A stretch of 51,035 nt of DNA from a virus, in IMG/VR virus record IMGVR_UViG_3300040801_002481, positions 1 to 51,035 of that record. One strand, given 5' to 3'. A program made the position numbers and the translations under genes. Positions 23,323-32,587 of the stretch are shown piece by piece. Numbering within the stretch: the stretch's first letter is position 1; each line of letters starts with the position of its first letter. The notes beneath the pieces were generated by a model, which did not search any database, was not told where the DNA came from, and saw only the letters and a list, made by a program, of their open reading frames with translations.

Positions 23323-24352
23323 AGATAATCAAGCTGAACTTGTTTTTGTCCCAAAAATTAAAAAGCGGGGTGAAGTTCGTCTTGTAGTCAAAGATTTGAT
23401 GGGAAACACCGTCAACGATACTGGCTACATAGCAAACAGTTTTACAACGTACGGTGATGAAAAAGCGTGGGATTCCATTGATGGTATGGATATTGGCGAA
23501 GGAGGAGGAGCAACTACAGCAGGAATGACTGATTTGGTAGGGCCTGTATTAACTGAGGGTACCCGAAAAAATATAAATGGAGGTACAACATGGAATACAC
23601 CCACAGCACCTACTTGGGAAATTTGGTCAGAAGTAGCTGCTCAGTTTGGTGATGGAGGTGTTCATGGTTCTTGGAAAAGTGGGTTTGTTTCTGGGACTAT
23701 CAGAGAAGTAGGACTTTTCAGAGATTGGACCTCTCGTACTCCAGATATGATGGCTAGACAAACTGTGCCTGATTTGCCAGTAACTGTTGATAACACAGTG
23801 TTTGTTTATTACCGCTTATATATGGATGTTCCCACAGCTCGAACATCCGGACAGGTGGTCATTGATGGAATAACTTACAACACCCTTGTTGGGTATGTTG
23901 GACTTAACGAAACAGAAGAAACATTTAATGGAATTCACCCAAGTACTCCTGGTGGCCCAAGTGTTTCCTCTATAGTAGCGGTAAATCATGATGTACTCGC
24001 TGGATTAGATGAGCGTTGGATTAGATCCGAAGCAGAAATCGGAAATGCATACACTGATCTAGACGATTCAACAGGGGAACTTGCAGATAATTCTGTTGTA
24101 ATTGATGAGCCAAATCGAACTGTTGATTGGACAACCCAGTTTCAATTAAGTTATGGAAATTTTCCTGTTAGAGGAGTTATGGGTGTTTACCATGGTTTAC
24201 GTAACCGAAGGCTTTCAGGATACAACTTCGGAGTTGGGTGTACATTTACAGCTGTAGATGGTCCTAACATTGGAGAGGGAATTCCTAAAGACAATACCCA
24301 ATGGCTAAACATTAATTGGAGGCTGGGCTATGGCGGAGTAATTGTGCCATGA
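23306..24352 (+). CDS. Tail/virion protein, paralogue of the next gene
   Basis: A 348-residue beta-rich protein. Its C-terminal half parallels the next protein: a VVIDGITYNTLVGY segment and an ending of the form GIPKxxTQxLxxxxRL. The pair therefore arose by gene duplication. The start overlaps the repeat-protein gene by 17 bases; ATGA overlap follows. Likely tail or fibre component. Confidence 0.55.
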   Translation: MNLIHKDNQAELVFVPKIKKRGEVRLVVKDLMGNTVNDTGYIANSFTTYGDEKAWDSIDGMDIGEGGGATTAGMTDLVGPVLTEGTRKNINGGTTWNTPTAPTWEIWSEVAAQFGDGGVHGSWKSGFVSGTIREVGLFRDWTSRTPDMMARQTVPDLPVTVDNTVFVYYRLYMDVPTARTSGQVVIDGITYNTLVGYVGLNETEETFNGIHPSTPGGPSVSSIVAVNHDVLAGLDERWIRSEAEIGNAYTDLDDSTGELADNSVVIDEPNRTVDWTTQFQLSYGNFPVRGVMGVYHGLRNRRLSGYNFGVGCTFTAVDGPNIGEGIPKDNTQWLNINWRLGYGGVIVP

Positions 24353-25281
24353 TGCTAAAACCGCAAGTTCAAACAGTATTTACTCTTACAGCAATTAAGC
24401 CTGATGGTCGTCGTCGTCCGTTGACTGGTGAATGTCCTAATATTTTCCTTAATGTCGGTAAGAACATTATAGGAAGTGTTAATTCGTGGTTTACTGCTGT
24501 GCATGTTGGTGTCTCAAATGTTGCACCAGACCCTACACAAGACCAACTGCAGGCGTGGAGAGGGGGCAGCAATAACGTTATTGCAGATGAATGGGGAGCT
24601 CAACAAAATCCTCCTTACTATGGTTGGAGAAAAAAGACTTTTCAAATTTCAGGAATTAGTAACGAAAACCTAAACGAAGTAGGAATTAGTAATAGTGTTG
24701 GCAATGACCCTGTTATGATTAGCCGCTCATTGCTCAGAAATCTTAATGGCGACATTGTAACAGTTACACTATTGCCTGGAGAAATTTTAGAAGTTCAAGC
24801 AGAATTGCGTGTATATCCGCCTTTGACAGATGTAACTGGGTCAATTGACATTAATGGAACAACATACAATTACATTGCTCGAGCTTCAGACGTTTTGAAT
24901 TCGTTTTGGTGGGGCCAACAGTTTGGACAAGATGTGTCAACTTACGATGTAGCAGCAGAGCATTGGGCTTGTTATGACAATGACATTGGCCCCATTACGG
25001 GACTTCCAAGTGGCCTTAGGTATAACACCTCAACTGACACAAAAATTAACGAGGCTTACCAAAACAATTCATTTTCTCGAGTAATTGGAACTGCAGTAGG
25101 TTCTTCAGGATGGAACGCTACTACAGGAAAGCTTGCGAGAAGTTTTCTTGTCGATACGACTTTAGGCCGTTACCAAGTGCAATTTGATAATACTGCTAAC
25201 CCTGGTTTTGGTATTCCAAAAGAGCCAACACAAAGTTTGCAAATGACGTATCGCTTAGCTTGGGATCAATACACTCCATGA
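24349..25281 (+). CDS. Tail/virion protein, paralogue of the previous gene
   Basis: A 310-residue protein starting at ATG 24349 (ATGA overlap). IDINGTTYNYIARASD and the ending GIPKEPTQSLQ match corresponding parts of its upstream neighbour, showing homology between the two. Function unknown; structural by context. Confidence 0.55.
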   Translation: MMLKPQVQTVFTLTAIKPDGRRRPLTGECPNIFLNVGKNIIGSVNSWFTAVHVGVSNVAPDPTQDQLQAWRGGSNNVIADEWGAQQNPPYYGWRKKTFQISGISNENLNEVGISNSVGNDPVMISRSLLRNLNGDIVTVTLLPGEILEVQAELRVYPPLTDVTGSIDINGTTYNYIARASDVLNSFWWGQQFGQDVSTYDVAAEHWACYDNDIGPITGLPSGLRYNTSTDTKINEAYQNNSFSRVIGTAVGSSGWNATTGKLARSFLVDTTLGRYQVQFDNTANPGFGIPKEPTQSLQMTYRLAWDQYTP

Positions 25282-25886
25282 GTATTCCCACAATGTCATC
25301 AGAACCAGTAGTTGATGATTTTCTGTTTCCAGAAGATCAAGAGAGACTGTTTTACCTCATTGATCACGAAGCAGGGCCATCAAATTTGTCCGTGACCGCA
25401 GACGGCATGCAGTTTCAGCACTGGTTATTGACGTACAATCAAGCTAATGGTGACGTAACACTTACACCACAAACATCGGGTACACCGATTATTTTGGCTG
25501 CATTAGCTCCAAATGCTCAGCAAGTTTCATTTTGCTTTGACCAGAATGCTCGACCTGCTGTGTGTTGGGCTACCGATAATGTTGGGTACCTTTATTGGTA
25601 CGACTCAGATTTAAATGATTTTACAATTGATACGTATAACGGCATTGTTTCTTGCATGCTAACGCTAGATGACAAGAGAACATCTCAAATCGAAAACAAC
25701 GATATACATTTCTGGTTTACTCGAGAAAGTTCTCCAAATGTTTATGATGTTTATGTTGCTGTTCAACGGGAAAGATTTACTAACGAGCGTTTAATGGCTA
25801 CTGACGTACCGCCCTTCCTACTAAAAAGTGGGATGAATGATGGTCTTCGTATCCAAATTGAATTGACGTATAAACCACCTGTTTAA
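25278..25886 (+). CDS. Virion-associated protein upstream of portal
   Basis: A 202-residue protein starting at ATG 25278 (ATGA overlap). It is rich in aromatic and acidic residues with a WYDSDLNDF segment. No family recognised. It ends the tail block before the head genes. Confidence 0.55.
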   Translation: MSIPTMSSEPVVDDFLFPEDQERLFYLIDHEAGPSNLSVTADGMQFQHWLLTYNQANGDVTLTPQTSGTPIILAALAPNAQQVSFCFDQNARPAVCWATDNVGYLYWYDSDLNDFTIDTYNGIVSCMLTLDDKRTSQIENNDIHFWFTRESSPNVYDVYVAVQRERFTNERLMATDVPPFLLKSGMNDGLRIQIELTYKPPV

Positions 25887-25923
25887 TAGGTAAAATTCCT
25901 TTTAACCACTATAATCGGCAACC

Positions 25924-28065
25924 ATGGCAATTGACCTTCAAGAAGAATATCCCAAAGAGATCGGATACGACCAGCTCACTGATTGGAAAAATGAGCCCAA
26001 AGTAGACGATCTTAAGGCGGATCTTACGGAAGCCCAGCCCCACCACGACCTGCATTGCAGCAGAGTGGAGAGGTGGCTGGATAATCTGTATGTCCGGGGT
26101 TCAGCTAAGCATAAGAAAAAAGAAGGGCGATCATCTATCACCCCAAAGCTGATTCGCAAACAAGCTGAATGGCGATATGCAGCCTTGTCAGAACCTTTCC
26201 TGGCCCAGGAAAATATTTTTACTACAGAACCTTTTACCTGGGAAGATAGGAAAAGGGCTGAACAAGCTGGATTGGTACTGAACTATCAGTGGAATACCCA
26301 GCTAGACAAAGTAAAGTTTATTGATGATTACGTGCGTACGCTTGTAGATGAAGGTACAGCTATTGTTCGTGTTGGTTGGAACTTCCAAGAAGAGGAAGTA
26401 CTTGAACCCAACTATGTAGAAACCCCCGCAAAAGGCCCTCAGGCTTTGGCTATCATCCAAACGGTGGGCCAGCTACAGGAGAATCCAGAGTTACTGGAAG
26501 AGCTCCCAGAAGACCTCAGAATGGATGTAGAGGCAACTATCAAAAACCAGACTCCTACAGATGTTGTTCGTAGGGGCTCAAAAATGGTGAAACGGATTGT
26601 TAAAGATCATCCGACAGCAGAAGTTTGTGAATACGATGCAGTGATTGTTGACCCGAGCTGCAAAGGCGATTTTTCTAAAGCACAATTCATTATCCAGCAG
26701 TTTGAAACTTCTCTTTCTGATCTGGAAAAAAGCGAAATTGAATACAAAAACCTCGACAACATTGATGTAGAAAAAGCTTCTATTAACGGTGCTGGAGTTG
26801 CCAGTGAAGCTGATGAAAAAAGCAGCAGCTTCAACTTTGCTGACCGAGCTCGTAAAAAATTCTTTATGTACGAGTACTGGGGTTACTGGGACATTGACGA
26901 TGACGGCAAAACAGAGCCGTTTGTTGCCACTTGGGTTGGCGACACAATGATCCGTCTGGAAAAGTCTCCGTACCCCGATCAGGGCCTTCCTTTTGTTGGC
27001 GTACAGTATTTGCCCCGTAGAAAAGAAATCTACGGTGAGCCTGATGGTGAGCTTCTCGAAGATAACCAAAAAATCTCTGGAGCTGTTACTCGAGGAATGC
27101 TGGACATCATGGGTCGAGCAGCAGTTGGACAAACTGGTATCCAAAAAGATTTGCTCGATGTTACGAACATGCGTCGGTTTGAAAGAGGTGAAGACTTTTA
27201 CTTCAATCCGATGATGAATCCAGAAGCAGGCTTTTGGACATCTACCTATCCTGATATTCCTCAGTCAGCACCTTTTATGCTGGAACTCCAAAACCAGGAT
27301 GCTGAAGCACTTACTGGTGTAAAAGCGTTTCATGGAGGTATTAGCGGCGAAGGGCTAGGTCGCTCTGCGACTGCAGCCCGAGGCGCTCTAGACGCTGCCA
27401 GCAAGCGAGAAGTAGGTATCCTTCGTCGCTTGGCTCAGGGAATGATAGAGATTGCTCGTAAGCATATTGCAATGAATGCAGTGATGCTTGAAGAAAATGC
27501 TGTTGTCAGGATTACTAACGACGACTACGTGTCTGTTAGCCGAGATGATTTGGCTTCTCGTGCCGACGTTAAATTGGATATTTCTACGGCAGAAACAGAC
27601 AATGCTAAAGCACAAGAACTAGCATTCATGCTTCAAACTATGGGTCCAAACCAGCCGTTTGAGATTACTCAGAAAGTTATGGCTCGTATTGCCAAGCTTC
27701 GTAATATGCCGGATCTGGCACGAGAACTGGAAGAGTACCGTCCAGAACCTGATCCGATGCAGGAAGAGCTACAGCAACTGGAGCTTGCTAAACTACAAGC
27801 AGAAATCCAAAAGCTTGAATCAGAAGCAGCAGAGAACTTTGCAGAGGCAGAGAAAGATCAAGCAGATGCTCGTCTTTCTTCTTCCAAAGCAGACAACGAA
27901 GATTTGAACTTCGTTGAAGAGCAGAGCGGAATCAAACACCAACGTGAGTTGGATAAAACCGTAAAGCAAGCAGAAGCTCAGGCAGGAGTTGAAACTGTCA
28001 AATCGCAACTATCGCAACCAGGGCAACAGCCCATTAGCCCAGAAGGCGAAGAACCGTTTTTCTAA
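25924..28065 (+). CDS. Portal protein (N4 gp59-like)
   Basis: A 713-residue protein in the N4 gp59 position and close to its usual size. It has an acidic N-terminus, the mixed alpha/beta clip and stem region common to podoviral portals, and a long Gln/Glu/Ala-rich C-terminal helical barrel (about 610-690). The dodecameric portal is the DNA channel at the capsid vertex, docks the terminase and connects to the tail. No clear ribosome site precedes the ATG at 25924, unlike most neighbours. Confidence 0.8.
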   Translation: MAIDLQEEYPKEIGYDQLTDWKNEPKVDDLKADLTEAQPHHDLHCSRVERWLDNLYVRGSAKHKKKEGRSSITPKLIRKQAEWRYAALSEPFLAQENIFTTEPFTWEDRKRAEQAGLVLNYQWNTQLDKVKFIDDYVRTLVDEGTAIVRVGWNFQEEEVLEPNYVETPAKGPQALAIIQTVGQLQENPELLEELPEDLRMDVEATIKNQTPTDVVRRGSKMVKRIVKDHPTAEVCEYDAVIVDPSCKGDFSKAQFIIQQFETSLSDLEKSEIEYKNLDNIDVEKASINGAGVASEADEKSSSFNFADRARKKFFMYEYWGYWDIDDDGKTEPFVATWVGDTMIRLEKSPYPDQGLPFVGVQYLPRRKEIYGEPDGELLEDNQKISGAVTRGMLDIMGRAAVGQTGIQKDLLDVTNMRRFERGEDFYFNPMMNPEAGFWTSTYPDIPQSAPFMLELQNQDAEALTGVKAFHGGISGEGLGRSATAARGALDAASKREVGILRRLAQGMIEIARKHIAMNAVMLEENAVVRITNDDYVSVSRDDLASRADVKLDISTAETDNAKAQELAFMLQTMGPNQPFEITQKVMARIAKLRNMPDLARELEEYRPEPDPMQEELQQLELAKLQAEIQKLESEAAENFAEAEKDQADARLSSSKADNEDLNFVEEQSGIKHQRELDKTVKQAEAQAGVETVKSQLSQPGQQPISPEGEEPFF

Positions 28066-28092
28066 ACGGCCCGCCCACTCAGGAGAAAAATT

Positions 28093-28434
28093 ATGAGCAA
28101 TAAAGAACGAATTGAACAGATCGAAATGGACATCAACCAAGCAGAAGATGCTGTGCGTGTGCGTGATGCACTAGGCCGTCTACAAGACAACGATGACTTT
28201 GACTACGTGTTTAACACCGTACTGTTTAAAGAAGAAGCGGCTCGTACAATTGCACTGCTTGCTGCTGACAATGTACAAGCTACTCCCAATATGGTTGAAA
28301 AGATCGAACGTACTATGAGCATGATCGGTCAGCTTCAAGTATGGCTTCGTTCCCAGTTCCAGCTGGGTGAACTGGCAGAACGTTCTTTGAAAGAACATCG
28401 CAATACTCGGGACGAACTTCAGGCCGAGGTATAA
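28093..28434 (+). CDS. Small helical virion/assembly protein (N4 gp58-like by position)
   Basis: A 113-residue, all-helical charged protein with AGGAG upstream. It lies between the portal and the scaffold-like gene, like N4 gp58. An assembly role is inferred from synteny. Confidence 0.6.
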   Translation: MSNKERIEQIEMDINQAEDAVRVRDALGRLQDNDDFDYVFNTVLFKEEAARTIALLAADNVQATPNMVEKIERTMSMIGQLQVWLRSQFQLGELAERSLKEHRNTRDELQAEV

Positions 28435-28437
28435 GCC

Positions 28438-29637
28438 ATGATTGCAACCCAGGAAAATACGAACGATAATTCCGGTATCGAGGGCGAGTCCCTCGGTGCG
28501 GATTTGGGAAGTTTGTCTGACGATGAATTTCTCGCTTTGGACCCAAATGAATTTTTGAGTCCCCAGTCTTCGGACTTTGAAACCGAAGAGGTCACCTCTG
28601 ACGAAGAAACGGGTGGTGCCGTCTCTGAAGAGCCCTCTGAAGGAGTAGAAGAAGGCGAAGATAGTACCTTTGACGAGGAAGAGGAAGAAGTCGGCACTGA
28701 CAATTCCCCTGACTCCGACCCTCAAGATCCCTATTCGGACGACCAATCCGTTCAGGACGAGATCGAAGAGGAGGAGCCAGAACAGGAAGAGCCATCCGAT
28801 GAGGAATCTTCTCCCGAGGCAGAGTTGGAGAAGGCTTTGTCGCCCCTCCGTGCATCAGGCAAAACGATTCAACCAAAGTCGGTGGATGAACTTCGTCGCC
28901 TCGCACAGATGGGTTACGACTACGGGCGAAAAGTTGCGGCACTGAAGCCACAACAAAAGCTTGTCCAAACCTTCGAGAAGAACCAGTTGACGTTGGAAGA
29001 CATCAACTACCTGGTTGATCTCCGGAAAGGAAATCCGGAGGCAATCAGGAAGCTCATCAAGGACAATAACATCGATCCAATGGATTTGTCTGACGATGAG
29101 GGTGCTGAATACCGGCCCACTGACCACAGTGTTACCGATGAACAAGTCGCGGTAAATGAAGTAATCCGTGAAATTGCTTCTACACCAAGTTACGACGACA
29201 TGGTTGAACGAGTTAAGACTTTGGATACGGCCAGTAAACAGGCACTGCAGAGAGAGCCGTCAGCTCTTCGCACGTTGAACGATCATGTGGACATTGGTAT
29301 TTACGATGAAATCATGGCCGAGGTAGAGCATAAACGTGCATTAGGAGAACTGACGGGCCTGTCTGATCTGGTTGCGTACGACCAAGTAGGTGCTGCAATG
29401 CAAGCTGCTGGAGCCTTCGACAAGTTCCAGCAACAAGCACCAGAAACTACTCGGAAGTCACAATCGGCAGCACAGGATTCTGGATCGTCTTCTCCCAAAA
29501 AATCGGGAGAGAACTTGCGGAATCGCAAGAAAGCTGCCGGAACCCCTCGGGGCAAGGCACCTACAGGGAAGCAGAAAGTCGATCTAAGTAGGCTCTCCGA
29601 TGAGGAGATTATGAAGTTGGACCCAAGCTCCCTGTAA
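28438..29637 (+). CDS. Acidic scaffold-like protein (N4 gp57-like)
   Basis: A 399-residue protein directly before the capsid gene. Residues 20-135 are extremely acidic and disordered, 140-320 are helical, and the C-terminus is basic then ends in a short motif. LSDDEFLALDP at 26-36 recurs as LSDEEIMKLDP at 386-396, so both ends carry the same linear motif. Acidity, disorder and position fit a capsid scaffold or internal head protein. Confidence 0.65.
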   Translation: MIATQENTNDNSGIEGESLGADLGSLSDDEFLALDPNEFLSPQSSDFETEEVTSDEETGGAVSEEPSEGVEEGEDSTFDEEEEEVGTDNSPDSDPQDPYSDDQSVQDEIEEEEPEQEEPSDEESSPEAELEKALSPLRASGKTIQPKSVDELRRLAQMGYDYGRKVAALKPQQKLVQTFEKNQLTLEDINYLVDLRKGNPEAIRKLIKDNNIDPMDLSDDEGAEYRPTDHSVTDEQVAVNEVIREIASTPSYDDMVERVKTLDTASKQALQREPSALRTLNDHVDIGIYDEIMAEVEHKRALGELTGLSDLVAYDQVGAAMQAAGAFDKFQQQAPETTRKSQSAAQDSGSSSPKKSGENLRNRKKAAGTPRGKAPTGKQKVDLSRLSDEEIMKLDPSSL

Positions 29638-29671
29638 TCATAACCTTTGTGACTTACAGGAGTAAGATAAA

Positions 29672-31186
29672 ATGAGTACTTTCGAGAACGCCCACCAGTA
29701 TCGTGATCCGATTGGTGGTACGGATTCTACCGTTGGCGGTCAGATCCGGGTTGACTACTACTACCGCATGGCGTTGGTAGAAGCAGCCAAAGAGTCCTAC
29801 TTTGGACAGATGGCTTCGGTAAAAAACATGCCGAAGAATATGGGTAAAACCCTGAAGATGTTCCACTATCTTCCGATTCTGGATGATCGGAACATCAACG
29901 ACCAGGGTATTGACGCTGCTGGTGTCTCTACCGCTGCTGGGTTTGTTGCTAACGAGACTCTCGTTAAAGCCACGATCCGCCTCGATGCCTCTCCGGCAGC
30001 TGGTGGTGACGACTACTACGTAGAAGGTCTTGCTACGGGCGTTGACTTTGCTACGGCAAAGGCTGCTGCTCTGGCAGATGCACAGGCTAACGCTTGGGCA
30101 TGGCTGATTCAGGAAGAGTGGGTTGCCGCTTCTACCCTGAACTACACTGCTGCTAAGGCCGCTGTTGAAGCTGACGGTTGGACCGTTACTGAGCTTCCTG
30201 CTACGGACGACGAGTACGTCAACTACGGTAACCTGTATGGTTCCAGCAAGGACGTGGGTACGGTTGCTTCCAAGCTGCCTGCTCTGTCTGAGAATGGTGG
30301 ACGAGTGAACCGAGTCGGTATGAAGCGTACTCAGATCGAAGGTTCTATCAACAAGTTCGGCTTCTTCGACGAGTACACCCAGGAGTCTCTGGACTTCGAT
30401 ACGGACGCTGCTCTTCTGGAGCACATCACCAAGGAATCGGTGAAGGCTGCTAACCAAATCACCGAAGATCAGCTGCAGATCGACCTGCTGAACGGTGCTG
30501 GTGTTGTTCGTTTTGCTGGCCTTGCTACGGCAGAAGACGAGCTGAGTGGTTCTACGGCTGCTGGCGGAACCGCCGACACCGTGACCTACGATGACTTCGT
30601 TCAGCTGGACATCGAGCTTGATAACAACCGTACGCCTAAGAACACCACGGTGATCGCAGGTTCCCGGATGTTTGATACGCGGGTTGTCAACGCTGCTCGT
30701 TACGCCTACATCGGCTCTGAGCTCCTGCCGACGCTGATGCGTCTGAAGGACTACCACGATGAGAAAGCGTGGATTCCGGTTGCCCACTACGCTCAGGCAG
30801 GCAATGTTGCTCGAGGCGAAGAAGGTGCCATTCACTCTTTCCGCTTCATCGTGGTTCCGGAAATGATGCATTGGAAAGCTGCTGGTGCAGTAGTTAGCGA
30901 TACTGCTGACGAGATCTGCAACTGGGGAGTAAACAGTGCTGGTGAAAACCGTATCAACGTTTACCCCATCCTTGTGGTTGGTGATGAATCCTTCGCCACT
31001 ATCGGTTTCCAGACCGATGGTAAGACGGTGAAGTTCAAGATCACCCACAAGAAGCCGGGTGTTGAAACGGCTGATCGTCACGATCCGTACGGCGAGGTTG
31101 GGTTCTACTCAATCAAGTGGTACTACGGCTTCATGGTGCTTCGTCCGGAGCGTCTTGCAGTCATCAAAACCGTTGCAACTCTCTAA
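29672..31186 (+). CDS. Major capsid protein, N4-gp56 family
   Basis: A 504-residue HK97-fold capsid protein of the N4-gp56 family, recognised by its place after the gp57-like gene and by segments such as GRVNRVGMKRTQIEG, VIAGSRMFDTR and the C-terminal FYSIKWYYGFMVLRPERLAV. It is about 100 residues longer than N4 gp56; the extra part is an Ala/Trp/Tyr-rich stretch at about 105-200, probably an inserted surface domain. Codon choice is visibly biased towards C/G-ending codons, fitting very high expression. Strong AGGAG site upstream; terminator downstream. Confidence 0.9.
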   Translation: MSTFENAHQYRDPIGGTDSTVGGQIRVDYYYRMALVEAAKESYFGQMASVKNMPKNMGKTLKMFHYLPILDDRNINDQGIDAAGVSTAAGFVANETLVKATIRLDASPAAGGDDYYVEGLATGVDFATAKAAALADAQANAWAWLIQEEWVAASTLNYTAAKAAVEADGWTVTELPATDDEYVNYGNLYGSSKDVGTVASKLPALSENGGRVNRVGMKRTQIEGSINKFGFFDEYTQESLDFDTDAALLEHITKESVKAANQITEDQLQIDLLNGAGVVRFAGLATAEDELSGSTAAGGTADTVTYDDFVQLDIELDNNRTPKNTTVIAGSRMFDTRVVNAARYAYIGSELLPTLMRLKDYHDEKAWIPVAHYAQAGNVARGEEGAIHSFRFIVVPEMMHWKAAGAVVSDTADEICNWGVNSAGENRINVYPILVVGDESFATIGFQTDGKTVKFKITHKKPGVETADRHDPYGEVGFYSIKWYYGFMVLRPERLAVIKTVATL

Positions 31187-31202
31187 GAGTTAAGCAACAC
31201 TA

Positions 31203-31229
31203 GGTGGGGGCTTCGGCCCCCACCTTTTC
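31203..31229 (+). terminator. Intrinsic terminator after the capsid gene
   Basis: A 9-bp stem (GGTGGGGGC and GCCCCCACC) with a stable TTCG tetraloop is followed by TTTTCT. Only 22 bases separate it from the next start codon, so downstream genes need read-through or a promoter inside the capsid gene. Confidence 0.9.
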
Positions 31230-31251
31230 TCTAAGCAACTGGAAATAAAAA

Positions 31252-31851
31252 ATGACAGACATGACTCGTAAAGAACTACTGAAAGAAGCTGAGGCCCTTG
31301 GCCTTGAAATTCATCATCGAGCCAATGAGGAAACGATCCTCAATAAGATTAATGCAGAACAGGCTCGTCGTTATAAGGAAATGGCAGAAGCTAAGAGCTC
31401 CTCAGACGTTGCTGAAGCCCCTGAAGAGGCTGAGGCTACCCCTAAGCTGCCTAAGACCAAAGTAAGGGCTAAAACAGGCGCTCAGTTCGCCCAAGAGCAG
31501 TTTAACGAGCGTAAGCAGAATGCCCGACGGCTGGTACGTGTTCGAATCACTTGCATGAACCCTGACAAGCGTAAGCTTCAAGGCGACTACTTCTCTGTTG
31601 GCTCAGCCAACATGGGAACTATTAAACGGTTTGTTCTCTTTAATAAGCCTTGGCATGTTGAGTCTGCTATTCTCAAAGAAATCCGGAACAAAAAGTTTTC
31701 AACGTATGTTGATGTTCCTGATGGTCAGGGTGGTACCCGACGTAAGTCTCAGCTAGTGGCTGAGTATGGTGTGGAAATCCTGCCTGGTCTTACGGAAAAA
31801 GAACTGGCAGACCTGGCTCGTGAACAAGCAGTATCAGATCGACTTTCATAA
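31252..31851 (+). CDS. HeH/SAP-like virion protein (N4 gp55-like by position)
   Basis: A 199-residue protein. Residues 1-35 (TRKELLKEAEALGLEI followed by a helix) resemble a HeH/SAP-type helix-extension-helix fold found in phage head proteins. A charged linker (45-75) leads to a conserved-looking beta domain (95-185). It is located directly after the capsid terminator, as expected for N4 gp55. Likely a head component. Confidence 0.6.
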   Translation: MTDMTRKELLKEAEALGLEIHHRANEETILNKINAEQARRYKEMAEAKSSSDVAEAPEEAEATPKLPKTKVRAKTGAQFAQEQFNERKQNARRLVRVRITCMNPDKRKLQGDYFSVGSANMGTIKRFVLFNKPWHVESAILKEIRNKKFSTYVDVPDGQGGTRRKSQLVAEYGVEILPGLTEKELADLAREQAVSDRLS

Positions 31852-31860
31852 GGAATAGGC

Positions 31861-32583
31861 ATGTCAGCTCCCCGAAAAACCGTTGGAATGTTTTACTCTT
31901 CTCTTGGAGAAGGTGATGAGGGTTTGCTTGACCAGCTGATGCTGGTCGTTGATGACAACCTGAAAAGTCAGTTTGATAAACAACGGCTTTCGGGGACTGA
32001 CTATGCCCGTGTTTACACGGCTCTGTTTGAAGCCGCAATGAGTACGACTACCCAGTACCTCATTGCAAATCTTCTCATTGAAGATAATCAAGCCAAAATT
32101 CAAAAAGAAATTGAACTGATGGACAAGCAAATGGAAGCTGTCGATCAGGATATTGAAAAAACCAAAGCTGAGATTGAAGTGCTCAAGCTTCAGCCTGCTC
32201 TGACTCAAGCACAAATTGAAAAAGTGCAGGCAGAGATTGCATTCCTCGATGCTCAAAAGCTGATGATGGATGCTCAGAAAGAGAAGATCGACAAAGAAAT
32301 TGAATTCATGAATGCCAAGATTCGTACGGAGTATGCGAATACTATTGGCAGCTATGCAGACACGACGAGCTTAATTGGTCGTCAGAAAGCTCTGCTACAA
32401 GCTCAGAAACTTGGATTCGCTGGTGACATTGAGGCTAAAGGTGCCAAGCTACATGCTGATTTCCAGTCAGTGCTTCTCTCTGTGTCTGAGAACCCTGAAC
32501 AAGTACAGTTGGTTAATGAAGGTACCAAGACTGATGCCAACGGGCTTTCGTTTATCAAACAAGCCATTCTGAACATTCCATAA
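31861..32583 (+). CDS. Coiled-coil virion protein (N4 gp54-like by position)
   Basis: A 240-residue protein with a long continuous coiled coil at about 75-165 rich in Gln, Lys, Glu and Ile, and helical flanks. AAGGAATAG precedes the ATG. In N4 the corresponding gene product is part of the virion. Likely an internal or connector protein. Confidence 0.6.
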   Translation: MSAPRKTVGMFYSSLGEGDEGLLDQLMLVVDDNLKSQFDKQRLSGTDYARVYTALFEAAMSTTTQYLIANLLIEDNQAKIQKEIELMDKQMEAVDQDIEKTKAEIEVLKLQPALTQAQIEKVQAEIAFLDAQKLMMDAQKEKIDKEIEFMNAKIRTEYANTIGSYADTTSLIGRQKALLQAQKLGFAGDIEAKGAKLHADFQSVLLSVSENPEQVQLVNEGTKTDANGLSFIKQAILNIP

Positions 32584-32587
32584 TGCA

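Noticed and set aside
25905-25924. TATAAT at 25910-25915 as a sigma70 promoter for the portal gene
   Set aside because: There is no -35 match at 16-18 bases and the start codon is only 8 bases downstream, which would give a leaderless mRNA. The match is probably chance in A/T-rich DNA.
26578-27144. A 188-codon antisense frame inside the portal gene
   Set aside because: Shadow frame of the portal gene without start signals; several similar antisense frames (42752-43549, 44258-44827, 12247-12768, 11580-12209) were rejected for the same reason.
29654-31081. A 475-codon open frame antisense to the capsid gene
   Set aside because: The capsid gene has strong codon bias, which leaves the opposite frame open by chance. 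The antisense frame has no ribosome site, no recognisable domain and lies wholly within a well-supported gene.
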